A stretch of DNA of 11,842 nt from CAYSLC01 sp964431545 (GTDB taxonomy: Bacteria; Desulfobacterota; Desulfobacteria; Desulfobacterales; JAABSP01), in the NCBI GenBank assembly GCA_964431545.1, contig CAYSLC010000176.1, forward strand, positions 1 through 11,842, read 5' to 3'. Made by a program: the position numbers and the translations under genes. Shown here piece by piece: positions 1-7,764 of the stretch. Positions within the stretch are counted from its first letter, which is position 1. The number at the start of each line of letters is the position of its first letter. The notes under the pieces are model-generated. The model did no database searches, was not told the DNA's origin, and saw only the letters and a list, made by a program, of their open reading frames with translations.

Positions 1-215
1 ACCCGGAACGTCAGGGGGAAGCTCGTGATGGCGGTGTTGAACATGCCGCCCCTTTTGGCATCCGGCGAGGCGTAGATCGGATCGGTGTCGTTGGTGAGCC
101 ATTGGAGATTGTCTGGAAGTTTCGGCGGTTCGGCTGAAAATGCCGGTCCGGCGGTGAATATCACCAATGCCAGGCCAATGAGCGTGAGGGGGATCGATCG
201 TCTTGAACGGGTCAT
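1..215 (-). CDS. ABC transporter substrate-binding protein, family 5 (N-terminal part)
   Basis: This is the first 71 codons of a periplasmic solute-binding protein cut by the left edge. Read leftward from ATG 215-213, it begins MTRSRRS, followed by a hydrophobic stretch and a plausible signal peptidase I site (PAFSA/EPPK, near residue 28). Mature residues then include the family 5 binding-protein opening KRGGMFN and the segment TSFPLTFR, which is typical of YejA-like binding proteins. A good Shine-Dalgarno (AAAGGAG, 5 to 6 bases before ATG) supports the start. It overlaps the upstream AAA-like gene by ATGA and follows the YejB/YejE permeases on the same strand, so it should deliver peptides or peptide-like compounds to that importer. 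The ligand cannot be told. The signal peptide and first conserved motif are seen; the rest is missing. Confidence 0.85.
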   Translation of the reverse strand, partial: MTRSRRSIPLTLIGLALVIFTAGPAFSAEPPKLPDNLQWLTNDTDPIYASPDAKRGGMFNTAITSFPLTFR

Positions 216-1814
216 GCCGCTCCTTTCAAATACTCGTATTTCCATTCCGATATGTTCCTTTTTTCCGTGCTGAAATCGATGCCCATCAGGATGATCTTCT
301 TCGCATCCCCCATGAACCCTTGGGCGTAATTCTTGTCGCGGATCTGTGTGATGGCCTCGTCGGAACTCTGGTTGCACTTGAATTCGATGATAAAGACCTT
401 GTCCGCGAATTCCATGACCAGATCGATCCGGCCTTCGCTGGTCAGTACTTCGCTACGAGCATTGATGCCCGAGGCGCTGACCATCAGATAAAAGANNNNN
501 NNNNNGATAAAAGACCGTATGAAAGTAGGCTTCATCCCGCTTGGTTTCCAGCGCATAAGGGATGGAAGCGTAAATGGCGGTCATTGTCTCCATAAACGCA
601 TTCAGATTCTCGGATCGTAAGTACTTCGAGAGAAGGGAAAAGCGGCCGCTGTCGTCCAACCCCTCTGTGTACGAATGAAACAGAACCTCAAGGAAGGCGG
701 TTTTGACTTCTCGATTGGGATAGCCAAAGGTGTAAATATTTTCGTCCGTGTCCTTGATCGTGACGTATCCGGTTTGGAAGAGAAGAGCCTCCGGCTGCAA
801 CCGTTCAATCTCATAGACGCTGAACATGACCGGGGTGGCGCGCATGTTTTCGATTTTCGGCGGATACCATCTCTTTTCTTTGAGAACATCCACGAGAAAC
901 TTCGGTGTTCCTGTCTCGAACCAGTAATTTTTAAACGCGCACTCCCCAAGTGAATTCAGGACGGAAAACGGATTGTAAACTCTGCTTTTACCCTCTGAAA
1001 AGCGATATCCATCATAGTATACGCGCAAATTGTCTTTCACATCGCCCAGTTTTTGATCTGTTTCCTCGGCAAACCGATCCAGGTATTCGGAAAAATGGGT
1101 CTCCAGTTCCTCTTGCGTATATCCCGTGATATCGGCGTATTTTCGATTCATGGTGATGTCGGTCAGATTGTTCAGTTCCGAAAAGATGGAAACGCGACTG
1201 AACTTGGAGACCCCGGTCACAAAGACGAAACGGAGGCAAGGCGAAACATTGATGCCCTTTAGCACGCCGAAGAAGTATTTCATGATGTCCCGGTTTTGCT
1301 TGGCGATTTCCAGGGCTTCCTTCCCCCTGCCAAGATGGGAGATGATCGGCTTATCGTATTCGTCGACCAGGACGGCGACCGGCATTTTTGTTTTTTTGTT
1401 AAGAGAGATGATCAACTCCGCAAATCGACCCGGAAGAAGTGTGTCTTGAATGTCGATCTCGTATTGCGCGGCGATGTTCAGCAGATTGGTGTGGAGAGAT
1501 TGTTCCATGTTTTCCGGTGTGTCGTGATATAACTCATTGAAATCGATGGTGACCACCGGATGCTCTCTCCATTCCCACTCCGTGTTTTCAGATATCCACA
1601 ATCCATCAAATAGCGCTTTTTTCCCTTGGAACAGAGACTTCAGGAGCGAAACGGTCAGGGATTTTCCGAATCTGCGGGGGCGCGACAGGAAATAGAATCC
1701 CTGGGGGGCCCGGACCATCCCGTGGATGTGGCGCGTCTTGTCCACATAGACGAAATTTCCGGTTCTCAGCTGTTCGAAATCCTGAATCCCGATGGGCAGG
1801 AATTTTTCACTCAT
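212..1814 (-). CDS. AAA-ATPase-like protein with C-terminal PD-(D/E)XK nuclease domain (interrupted by assembly gap)
   Basis: Start ATG 1814-1812 (MSEKFLPIG), with GGAAAGGA a few bases upstream; the longer open frame to 1850 lacks family similarity. Reading through the N gap as a 9-base contig overlap gives 527 residues. The N-terminal AAA-ATPase-like domain (PF09820 type) has a P-loop-like RPRRFGKSL (45-53), a Walker B-like VLVDEYDKP (148-156) and FVTGVSKFS (198-206). The C-terminal PD-(D/E)XK part (PF08011 type) has GRIDLV (Asp458) and IIEFK (Glu471, Lys473). This family is widespread in anaerobes, often in many copies, with no established cellular role; nuclease activity is predicted. The gene is visibly AT-richer than its neighbours (some 60-base stretches are below 40% G+C). 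It sits 32 bases after YejE and overlaps the binding-protein start by ATGA. This suggests a transferred gene inserted into a transporter operon. It has no ABC signature and is not the transporter ATPase. Confidence 0.88.
487..514. other. Assembly gap (10 N) flanked by an identical 9-base overlap
   Basis: Ten Ns at 496-505 are bordered on both sides by the same nonamer GATAAAAGA (487-495 and 506-514). Merging the two copies and dropping the Ns removes 19 bases. This changes the reading frame by one and joins two half-genes into a single continuous frame reading HTVFYLMVSAS across the join. The gap therefore looks like two contigs with a short unmerged overlap, not missing sequence and not a biological frameshift. 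Confidence 0.9.
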
Positions 1815-1846
1815 GGCACCATTCCTTTCCCGCTCATGTCGATCCC

Positions 1847-2902
1847 TCACTCATACACCGTATGCAGTTTCGGATCGAAGGCCTCCCGCACCGCCTCGCC
1901 GATGAAGGTGACCGTCAGCAGGGTGACCACAAGGCCCGCGATCACCGATCCGGCGATCCACCAGGCCCACATGTTGGCCCACCCCTGCTGGAGGAGTTCC
2001 CCCCAGCTCGGTGTGGGGGGCGGCAGGCCGAAGCCGAGGTAATCGAGGGAGGTGAGGGCCACGATGCCGCTGGAGACGGCGAACGGCGCAAAGGTGACGA
2101 TGATGGCCACCGTGTTGGGGATGATGTGGTTGAAGATGATCCGGATGTTGGACGCCCCCAGGGCCCGGGCCGCCAGGGCGTACTCCCGCTCCTTCTCCTT
2201 GTAGGTGATCGTCCGCATGGTCCAGGTGATGTTGATCCACCCGAAAAAGGCCATGATCAGGATCAGCAGCCAGAAGTTGGGGACCAGGATGGAGGAGATG
2301 ATGATGATTACGTACAGGAACGGGACGTTGGACCAGATCTCGATGATCCGCTGGAAGAAGAGGTCGAACTTCCCCCCGAAATACCCCATGGAACAGCCGA
2401 TGGCGATCCCGATGGTGTAGTTGACCACCAGAAGCCCCAGGGAGAAGAAGATGGCGATCCGGAACCCGTAGACCAGCCGGGCCACGATGTCCCGCCCCAC
2501 CACATCGGTGCCCAGGTAGTGGCGGCTTTCGGTCGACGGCGGAAAGGGGGGATAGGCATCTTCGCGAAGGTCGTTCTCGTAGGGATTGTAGGGGACCGGC
2601 GGCATGAGCACCCAGTCGCCGTCCCCTTCGACCGCGAACTTCTGCTTCAGCTCCCGGTAGTTGGTCTCGTAGTCGTAGTCGAGCCCGAAGACCGTGCCCG
2701 GAATCATCCCCCGGTAGGTGGGAAAGTAGGTTTCCCCGTCGTAGTGGACCACCAGGGCCCGGCTGTTGACCAGCAGTTCCGCGAACACGGCGATCAGAAC
2801 CATCAGCGAGAAGAGGATGAACGAGTAATACCCCCGCCGGATCGACCGGAACCGCCGCAGTTTCCGCAGCGTCAGGGGATTGATGTTCCGCAACGGGTTC
2901 AT
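1847..2902 (-). CDS. yejE: YejE-type ABC transporter permease (peptide/microcin C importer)
   Basis: This 351-residue inner-membrane permease is of the binding-protein-dependent peptide importer class and closely resembles E. coli YejE. There is an N-terminal membrane segment near residues 27-46 (RRGYYSF before it), then a long periplasmic region (about 47-125) with HYDGETYFP. The family motif YLGTDVVGRDIVARL is at 129-143, followed by a membrane bundle. The EAA loop at about 241-262 (ALAARALGASN...HIIPN) docks the ATPase. The end SLDYLGFGLP...GEAVREAFDP is characteristic of YejE. Its ATG overlaps the stop of the YejB gene by ATGA and has no clear Shine-Dalgarno of its own, so translational coupling is likely. 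E. coli YejABEF imports microcin C and other peptides; the substrate here is not known. Length is normal for the family. Confidence 0.93.
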   Translation of the reverse strand: MNPLRNINPLTLRKLRRFRSIRRGYYSFILFSLMVLIAVFAELLVNSRALVVHYDGETYFPTYRGMIPGTVFGLDYDYETNYRELKQKFAVEGDGDWVLMPPVPYNPYENDLREDAYPPFPPSTESRHYLGTDVVGRDIVARLVYGFRIAIFFSLGLLVVNYTIGIAIGCSMGYFGGKFDLFFQRIIEIWSNVPFLYVIIIISSILVPNFWLLILIMAFFGWINITWTMRTITYKEKEREYALAARALGASNIRIIFNHIIPNTVAIIVTFAPFAVSSGIVALTSLDYLGFGLPPPTPSWGELLQQGWANMWAWWIAGSVIAGLVVTLLTVTFIGEAVREAFDPKLHTVYE

Positions 2903-3927
2903 TTGAACTGCACCCGGGGATCGACGATGGCGACGCAGATGTCCGACAGGATGTTGCCGATCATCAAAAGCAGCGAGGAGATGACCAGGATCCCCATGAC
3001 CACCGGGTAGTCCCGGTCCACCACCGACTCATACCCGAGCAGCCCCATGCCGTCGATGTTGAAGACCTTTTCGATGAGGAACGAGCCCGTGAGGATGATG
3101 GAGATGTTGTTGCCGAAGTGGGTGGCGATGGGGATGAGGCTGTTTCTCAGGGCATGGCGGAAGACCGCCTTGCGGAAGGGGAGCCCCTTGGCGATGGCGG
3201 TCCGGACGTAATCCGAGGCGAGGTTGTCCATCACCGTGTTCTTCATCAGGAAGGTCATCACCGTGAACGACCCCACCACGTACGCCGAAAGGGGCAGGAC
3301 CGTGTGCCAGAGGACGTCCGCCACCTTCTCCCAGGGGGTCAGTTCGAAGAAGAGGTCGCTGGTGAGCCCGCCCAGGGGGAAGATCTCCCAATGGGAGGCG
3401 AAGAGCATCAGCAGGAGCACGCCGGCCACCCAGCCGGGGATGGCGTATCCGATGAAGACGATCACCGAGGAGACGTTGTCGAAGAGGCTCTTGTGACGGA
3501 TGGCTTTGGCCAGCCCCAGGGGGATGCAGACCCCGTAGACGAGGATCATGGTCAGCACGCCGAAGTACAGGGAGATGGGGATCCGCTGTTTGATCATGTC
3601 CCAGACGGGGTCGTAGTAGCGGGTCGACGTCCCCAGATCGCCGGTGAACACTTTTCCGAGCCACTGGGCATAGCTGACCAGGACCGGCTTGTCGAAGCCG
3701 TAATATTTTTTGAGCTGTTCGATCTGGCTGTCGGAGAGGGGCTGGGATCCCCGTTCGCCCATGCGGGAGGGGCCGGTCCCCGCGGCCGACTGCATCTGCT
3801 GGGCCTGCTGGATGATCCGCTCGATGGGGCCGCCCGGGACGAACCGGGTGATGGTGAAGACCATGATGGTGATGCCGATGAAGGTGGGGATGATCAGCAG
3901 GAATCGTCGGATGAAATAGGCGGTCAT
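2899..3927 (-). CDS. yejB: YejB-type ABC transporter permease (peptide/microcin C importer)
   Basis: This 342-residue inner-membrane permease starts MTAYFIRRFLLIIPTF, the usual opening of YejB/DppB-type subunits. An open frame continues upstream to 4059 but has no family similarity, so ATG 3927-3925 is chosen; GGGAG lies only about 2 bases before it. Seen motifs are RFVPGGP (28-34), YGFDKPV (76-82), GDLGTS (96-101), GYAIPGW (160-166) and an EAA loop at about 240-265 (RTAIAKGLP...RHALRNSLIP). The C-terminus GLLGYE...RDYPVVMG...DPRVQF is also typical. It should pair with the overlapping YejE to form the membrane channel. It is the first gene of the leftward operon, about 45 bases behind the predicted transcription start. 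The ATPase partner is not in the window. Confidence 0.93.
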   Translation of the reverse strand: MTAYFIRRFLLIIPTFIGITIMVFTITRFVPGGPIERIIQQAQQMQSAAGTGPSRMGERGSQPLSDSQIEQLKKYYGFDKPVLVSYAQWLGKVFTGDLGTSTRYYDPVWDMIKQRIPISLYFGVLTMILVYGVCIPLGLAKAIRHKSLFDNVSSVIVFIGYAIPGWVAGVLLLMLFASHWEIFPLGGLTSDLFFELTPWEKVADVLWHTVLPLSAYVVGSFTVMTFLMKNTVMDNLASDYVRTAIAKGLPFRKAVFRHALRNSLIPIATHFGNNISIILTGSFLIEKVFNIDGMGLLGYESVVDRDYPVVMGILVISSLLLMIGNILSDICVAIVDPRVQFK

Positions 3928-4251
3928 GGCTCCCTGGGGGCGACGGGGGGAGATTGGGGACGGGTCATCATGGATACGACTATACCAGGGTTCGCTCCGG
4001 ATCTCAAGGCGGGAGACAACAGGCGGAAGGCGCGGGCGGCCCGGGAAGACGGCACCCACCGACGGAGCCCTTCCGAAGACGACATCCGACCCGGCATGGA
4101 CTACGGTCTTTGCCTACCCGCCAAATTCGGGTTTTCCCTATTGAATTCCGCTCCGAGTTGTCTTAGTAACGGAAACATTTATCCGGCCGGAGCCCCCTGC
4201 CGCGCATGCCCGGGCGCCGCCTCGAAGAAGGAGTCGAAAGAGAGCCCGAAG
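3928..4251. other. Divergent intergenic region between yejB and the AMIN-TPR gene
   Basis: These 324 bases separate two divergent transcription units. They hold the leftward promoter described separately. A rightward promoter for the AMIN-TPR gene must also lie here or nearby. The best candidate is TTGAAT (4141-4146) followed by a weak TTAGTA-like box at about 4164, which is not convincing. AAGGAG at 4228-4233 is 18 bases from the next ATG; an AGAGAG at 4239-4244 is better spaced but weak. Open frames crossing the region look like non-coding shadow. Confidence 0.5.
3979..4007 (-). promoter_or_regulatory. Sigma70-type promoter for the yejBE operon
   Basis: On the minus strand, TTGAGA (4007-4002) and TATAGT (3984-3979) are separated by exactly 17 bases. 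Each hexamer matches the consensus at five of six positions. The expected transcript would start near 3972, about 45 bases before the YejB ATG. The boxes and spacing are read directly; activity is inferred. Confidence 0.6.
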
Positions 4252-6231
4252 ATGATCCCATATGATGGTCGGTTTCCCGCGGAAAGATTGCTGCTGCTCT
4301 GCATGGGGGCGCTCTTGCTGGCGGCCGTGCCGGAGAGCGAGTTTCTGTTTGCCCGGAACCACGAGGAGAACGTGCTCCGGGCCGTTCACACCCGGGCCAC
4401 GGAGGGCTCCTTCGACATCATGGTCGAGGCGCGCCACCCCATCGAGGCCTACAACCACTTCTCCTACCAGGACGACGACGACGGGGCCTACCGATCGGTG
4501 GTGGACCTCCCCGGCCGGTGGCGGAACGAGGCCCGGGGCGCCTACCGGGTGGACCATCCCTGGATCCGGGGGGTCCGCATCGGGATCCATGGGAAATTCC
4601 TCCGGATCGTCGTCGATTCCCCGAAGACGGAGACCGAGGTCCAGGCGGTCCTGCGGCGCGGGAACCAGATGCTGATCTCGGTGTGGAAGCGGGCGCCGGG
4701 CGCGGCGCCGCCCCGGAAGATCCCCCGCCATTGGGAAAAACGGGGGGAGGAGCCCACGGAGACGACCCCGCCTCCGGCCCCGGAAAAGCGGTTCGCCGCC
4801 CCGGAGGAGATCCCCGTCGATCCGGTTCAATCCGAGGTGGACCTGGGGATCTTTGCCGACGCCGAGGGGGACCGGAGGGCGGCCAAGGCCCATTTCCGGA
4901 AGGCCCTGGACCGGGAACCGGACAACGGCACGGCCCGTTTCCACCTGGGAGTGATCGCCATGGACGAGGCCCGGTACCCGGCGGCCATGGAGCACTTCCG
5001 CCGGGCCGTGGAATCGGACCCGGACCTGCCCGAGCTGGAGTACCATCTGGCCATGGCCCACTTCAAAGCCGGGGATATCGAGCGGGCGGTCCCCCTGCTG
5101 ACGGACGTCTCCGAGGCGGAGCCGGCCAACGTCCTGGCCCGGTACCATGCGGGCCTGGGCCTTTATCGGATGGGCCGGTGCGATGCCGCAGCGGCGTATC
5201 TCACGGATGCGGCGGATGCCAGCCCCACCCTCCGCCCCCACGGGCGCTACGCGGTGGGCGTCTGCCACGCGGTTCGGGAACGTCCGGAGGCGGCCGTCGA
5301 CATGTTCGAGGCGGTCCGGGAGGATGCGGACGCCGGCCCCTTGCGGGGGCTCGCCCAGGGGTGGATCGAGGCCCTGGAGCGGGGGGAGCGGTCCCGGTCC
5401 CCGTTCCACCTGGAGGCCGAGATCGGCGGCCGGTATGACGACAACGTGGGGCTCGATCCCGTGGACGAGGACGGGTTCGGCGAGGAGGGGGACTTCCTGG
5501 CGTTTTTGAGGCTTGCGGGGACCTATCTGCCGATCAACCGGCCGAACCTGCGCCTGGGGCTGGGGTATGTGGGCCACCAGGCCACCCACGACGACCTGAG
5601 CGCCTATGATATCACGGCCAATACCCTCCGGCTCTTCGTCGACGGCCGTCTGGCCCCGTTCTTCTTCAAGCTCTCCCTCCTTCCCGCCTACTACTGGCTC
5701 GACGGCCGGAGCGCCCTGCGCCATTACCGGATCGTCCCGGAGATCCGGGCGGCGGTCCGGCCGAACCTGCTGGTCCGGCTCATCGGCTCCTTCACCGACG
5801 CCACCCACTTCCTCGACAGGGGACTGTGCGGACAGGAGGGCGAAGCCTTCCTCGATGCCGATCTGTCCCTGCTCGACCGGGCCCTCTCCCTCTTCGGCGG
5901 CATCGGCTACGAGATCTTCGACGCCCGCGCCGCCCGGGAGAGTTACCGGGAGCCCAAGGGGCGCCTCGGCGTCCGGTGGACCTTCCGGCGGATCTACGAC
6001 CTCTCCGTGACCGGGGCGTATGCCCGCCGGGACTACGACGCGGGGCCGGCCGGCGGCTCCGCCGACCGGGAGGACCGGATCTACGAAGTCCGGCTGGCCC
6101 TGGCCCGGCCCTTCATCTACGACTGGATGAAGGTGGTGGCGCAATACGATCACACCTACCGGGATTCCACCGACCCCGCCGAGACCCACCGGCGGAACCG
6201 GGCGGGGCTTTCCCTGGTCACCGTCTACTGA
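4252..6231 (+). CDS. AMIN-TPR-outer membrane beta-barrel protein
   Basis: The 659-residue predicted envelope protein starts at ATG 4252, giving a short N-terminus and a hydrophobic signal segment (about 11-34, RLLLLCMGALLLAA). Residues 53-147 look like an AMIN domain: FDIMVEA, HFSYQ, SVVDLPGRW, RGVRIGIHG and LRIVVDSP follow that fold's beta pattern. A Pro/charged linker (148-190) leads to five TPR units of exactly 34 residues (192-361). From about 384 to the end, alternating strands start with GGRYDDNVGLDP and finish with aromatic Tyr659 (LSLVTVY), as in outer-membrane barrels. TPR plus barrel resembles SLAM (DUF560), BcsC and PgaA layouts. AMIN domains in AmiC and PilQ bind or localise at peptidoglycan. 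A role in envelope export or assembly is inferred, and its substrate is unknown. A FecR-domain gene follows 7 bases later. The start is not certain because the Shine-Dalgarno is weak. Confidence 0.85.
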   Translation: MIPYDGRFPAERLLLLCMGALLLAAVPESEFLFARNHEENVLRAVHTRATEGSFDIMVEARHPIEAYNHFSYQDDDDGAYRSVVDLPGRWRNEARGAYRVDHPWIRGVRIGIHGKFLRIVVDSPKTETEVQAVLRRGNQMLISVWKRAPGAAPPRKIPRHWEKRGEEPTETTPPPAPEKRFAAPEEIPVDPVQSEVDLGIFADAEGDRRAAKAHFRKALDREPDNGTARFHLGVIAMDEARYPAAMEHFRRAVESDPDLPELEYHLAMAHFKAGDIERAVPLLTDVSEAEPANVLARYHAGLGLYRMGRCDAAAAYLTDAADASPTLRPHGRYAVGVCHAVRERPEAAVDMFEAVREDADAGPLRGLAQGWIEALERGERSRSPFHLEAEIGGRYDDNVGLDPVDEDGFGEEGDFLAFLRLAGTYLPINRPNLRLGLGYVGHQATHDDLSAYDITANTLRLFVDGRLAPFFFKLSLLPAYYWLDGRSALRHYRIVPEIRAAVRPNLLVRLIGSFTDATHFLDRGLCGQEGEAFLDADLSLLDRALSLFGGIGYEIFDARAARESYREPKGRLGVRWTFRRIYDLSVTGAYARRDYDAGPAGGSADREDRIYEVRLALARPFIYDWMKVVAQYDHTYRDSTDPAETHRRNRAGLSLVTVY

Positions 6232-6238
6232 GGCCGTG

Positions 6239-7120
6239 ATGGCGCGGGGCGTTCCACGGCCGGGTCACCCGCGGGGTGGCGGCGTTCGGTTTCGATTCCT
6301 GGGGATCCTCCTGGCGTGTCTGGCCGTCGCCGCCGTCTGCCCGGCCGAGGAGCCGGGGGAACGGGGGGCCGTCGGGCCGGGGTTCGTGGCCGGGTGGGGC
6401 ATGCCCGTGGGCCGGGTCCTCGCCGTGGATGGGGAGGGGATCGTCTTCCATCGGGGGGAAACCATCGGATACCGCCTCTGGGAGGACGCTCCCCTCTATT
6501 CGGGCGACCTCCTGGCCGCCGGCGACCGGGGCGGGATCACCGTCCTGTTGGCGGATGACACGCTCCTGTCCCTGGGCGGGGAGACCCGCTTGCGCCTCCA
6601 TCGGATCCGCCACCGGCCCGATGCGGGGTTCCGGTCGATCTTCCTCGGTCTGCCCTCGGGGGAGGTGAGGTTCCGGGTGCCGGCGCCGGCGACGCCAGCC
6701 GACGACCGGTTCCGGGTGAAGACCCCGACGGCCCTGATCGGCACCTCCGGGGCGGCGTTTCTCGTCGGTGCGTCCGAGGCCGCCACAACGGTCGTCCCCC
6801 TCGCCCGCAAAGCGGTGACGGTGGCCAGCCTGGCCGGCGGCCGGCGGTACGCGGCCTCCCCGGGCCACGAGATGACCGTTCCGGCCGACGGCCCTCCGGC
6901 CCTCCGCCCGCTTACGGAACCCGAACTCACGAGCCTCCGGGCGCCCTTTCCCCCCATGGAGGAGATCGGCGAGCCGATCGCCGGCGAGCCGATCCGCTTT
7001 CGGCAAAGCGAGTTCATCCCGGTGGCGCCGGTCGAAGCGCCGGAGCCCTTTCCCCGGATGGCGGAACGGGACCGCTTCGCCGAGGTCCGGGACGACCTCA
7101 TCGGCGGGCTTCCCTGGTGA
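6239..7120 (+). CDS. Exported FecR-domain protein
   Basis: This 293-residue protein starts at ATG 6239, with GAGG at 6230-6233; an adjacent in-frame GTG at 6236 is an alternative. The signal peptide spans about residues 17-37 (FRFLGILLACLAVAAVC), with cleavage near CPAEE; it does not match a lipobox well. The FecR domain (about 57-180) shows the family pattern: VGRVLAVDG, LYSGDLLAAGDRG, LLADDTLLSLGGETRL, LPSGEVRFRV and the hallmark FRVKTPTALIGTSGAAFLV (158-176). A Pro/Glu-rich tail (about 215-293) ends in PW. There is no inner-membrane anchor after the signal peptide and no neighbouring FecI sigma factor, so it is not a classical anti-sigma regulator. Stand-alone periplasmic FecR domains occur in cell-surface systems, but their ligands are mostly unknown. 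It is very probably co-transcribed with, and works beside, the AMIN-TPR-barrel protein. Confidence 0.88.
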   Translation: MARGVPRPGHPRGGGVRFRFLGILLACLAVAAVCPAEEPGERGAVGPGFVAGWGMPVGRVLAVDGEGIVFHRGETIGYRLWEDAPLYSGDLLAAGDRGGITVLLADDTLLSLGGETRLRLHRIRHRPDAGFRSIFLGLPSGEVRFRVPAPATPADDRFRVKTPTALIGTSGAAFLVGASEAATTVVPLARKAVTVASLAGGRRYAASPGHEMTVPADGPPALRPLTEPELTSLRAPFPPMEEIGEPIAGEPIRFRQSEFIPVAPVEAPEPFPRMAERDRFAEVRDDLIGGLPW

Positions 7121-7129
7121 TCCCGCCGG

Positions 7130-7675
7130 TCAGCCGATCCACCCCAGCCACCGTCCGACGACCCGCCAGCCGGCGGCGCCCGCCAGAACCGGCAGCCAGA
7201 CCCAGACCACCTCGCTCGCCATCACCCTAAGCCCCCGCTCCGTGAAGAACGCCCCGGCCCCGATGGGGGAGACCGCGATGGGCCGGACGGGGAAGAAGTA
7301 CCGTCCGTTGTCGAGAGGGGCGAGCAGGGCGATCCCCAGTCCGCCGTCGGTGAAGGCGTCCAGGATCCCGTGGGAGGCGGTGATCAGGAAGAGGAAGGCC
7401 CAGAGGGCCGGCCACGACTTGGGGCCGCTGCGTCCCCAGAAGAAGACCAGCGCCAAAAGGAGACTTGAGACCAACGCAAAGGCGGGGGAATGGAGGAATC
7501 CCCGGTGGCCCCAGAAATCTCCGTAGGGGATCCCGAGGGAGAACGCGGCAACGTCCAGATCCGGGATCATGGGGCAGAAGGCGGCCAGCACCCAGAACCG
7601 GGCCGGCATCCCCTCCGATGCAAAGGCCCATCCGGCGGCGGTTCCGACCACGGCGTGGGTGATGATGGTGGGCAC
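7130..7675 (-). CDS. YdjM-like integral membrane metal-dependent hydrolase
   Basis: This 181-residue membrane protein belongs to the YdjM/LexA-binding, membrane-bound metal-dependent hydrolase family (PF04307 type). It starts with GTG (7675-7673), since no upstream ATG is in frame. It opens with the family signature PTIITHAVVG (His7). PMIPDLD (36-41), WGHRGFLHS (55-63) and SHGILDAFTDGGLG (101-114) supply conserved His and Asp residues likely to bind metal. The motif LLAPLDNGRYFFPVRPI (117-133) is strongly conserved in the family. Hydrophobic segments at about 25-45, 64-80, 89-105 and 153-178 indicate an inner-membrane location. The substrate is unknown. It converges on the FecR gene with 9 bases between the stop codons. 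AAGGA lies about 15 bases before the GTG, which is a poor fit. Confidence 0.9.
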   Translation of the reverse strand: MPTIITHAVVGTAAGWAFASEGMPARFWVLAAFCPMIPDLDVAAFSLGIPYGDFWGHRGFLHSPAFALVSSLLLALVFFWGRSGPKSWPALWAFLFLITASHGILDAFTDGGLGIALLAPLDNGRYFFPVRPIAVSPIGAGAFFTERGLRVMASEVVWVWLPVLAGAAGWRVVGRWLGWIG

Positions 7676-7764
7676 GGCGGTTGATTCTGATCCTTGGTCG
7701 GGTTGAAAACAGAGGGATTCGAAGGGGGGCTGGAAAGCCTCCCCGACCTTCCGGATGGATGGCG

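Noticed and set aside
453..556. True frameshift or pseudogene in the AAA-like gene
   Set aside because: The frame change coincides exactly with the N run and its duplicated 9-base flanks; collapsing the overlap restores the full frame.
212..1814. AAA-like protein as the missing transporter ATPase
   Set aside because: It lacks the ABC signature (LSGGQ-type) and Q-loop layout, and has a C-terminal PD-(D/E)XK domain; it belongs to another ATPase family.
1815..1850. N-terminal extension of the AAA-like protein (MRDRHERERNGA)
   Set aside because: The family starts at the LPIGIQDFE region and a Shine-Dalgarno precedes the ATG at 1814; the extension would overlap yejE.
1862..3010. 382-codon open frame antisense to YejE
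   Set aside because: Its composition is dominated by Asp, Gly, Pro and Arg, as expected for the shadow of a GC-rich gene; YejE on the other strand is unambiguous.
3118..4251. Long upstream extension of the AMIN-TPR reading frame
   Set aside because: It runs antisense through the well-supported YejB gene, has no family similarity and lies before the signal peptide; it is an effect of high G+C and few stop codons.
4138..6189. 683-codon open frame antisense to the AMIN-TPR-barrel gene
   Set aside because: It is Pro/Gly/Arg/Val-rich with no domain pattern, whereas the opposite strand encodes clear AMIN and periodic TPR sequence.
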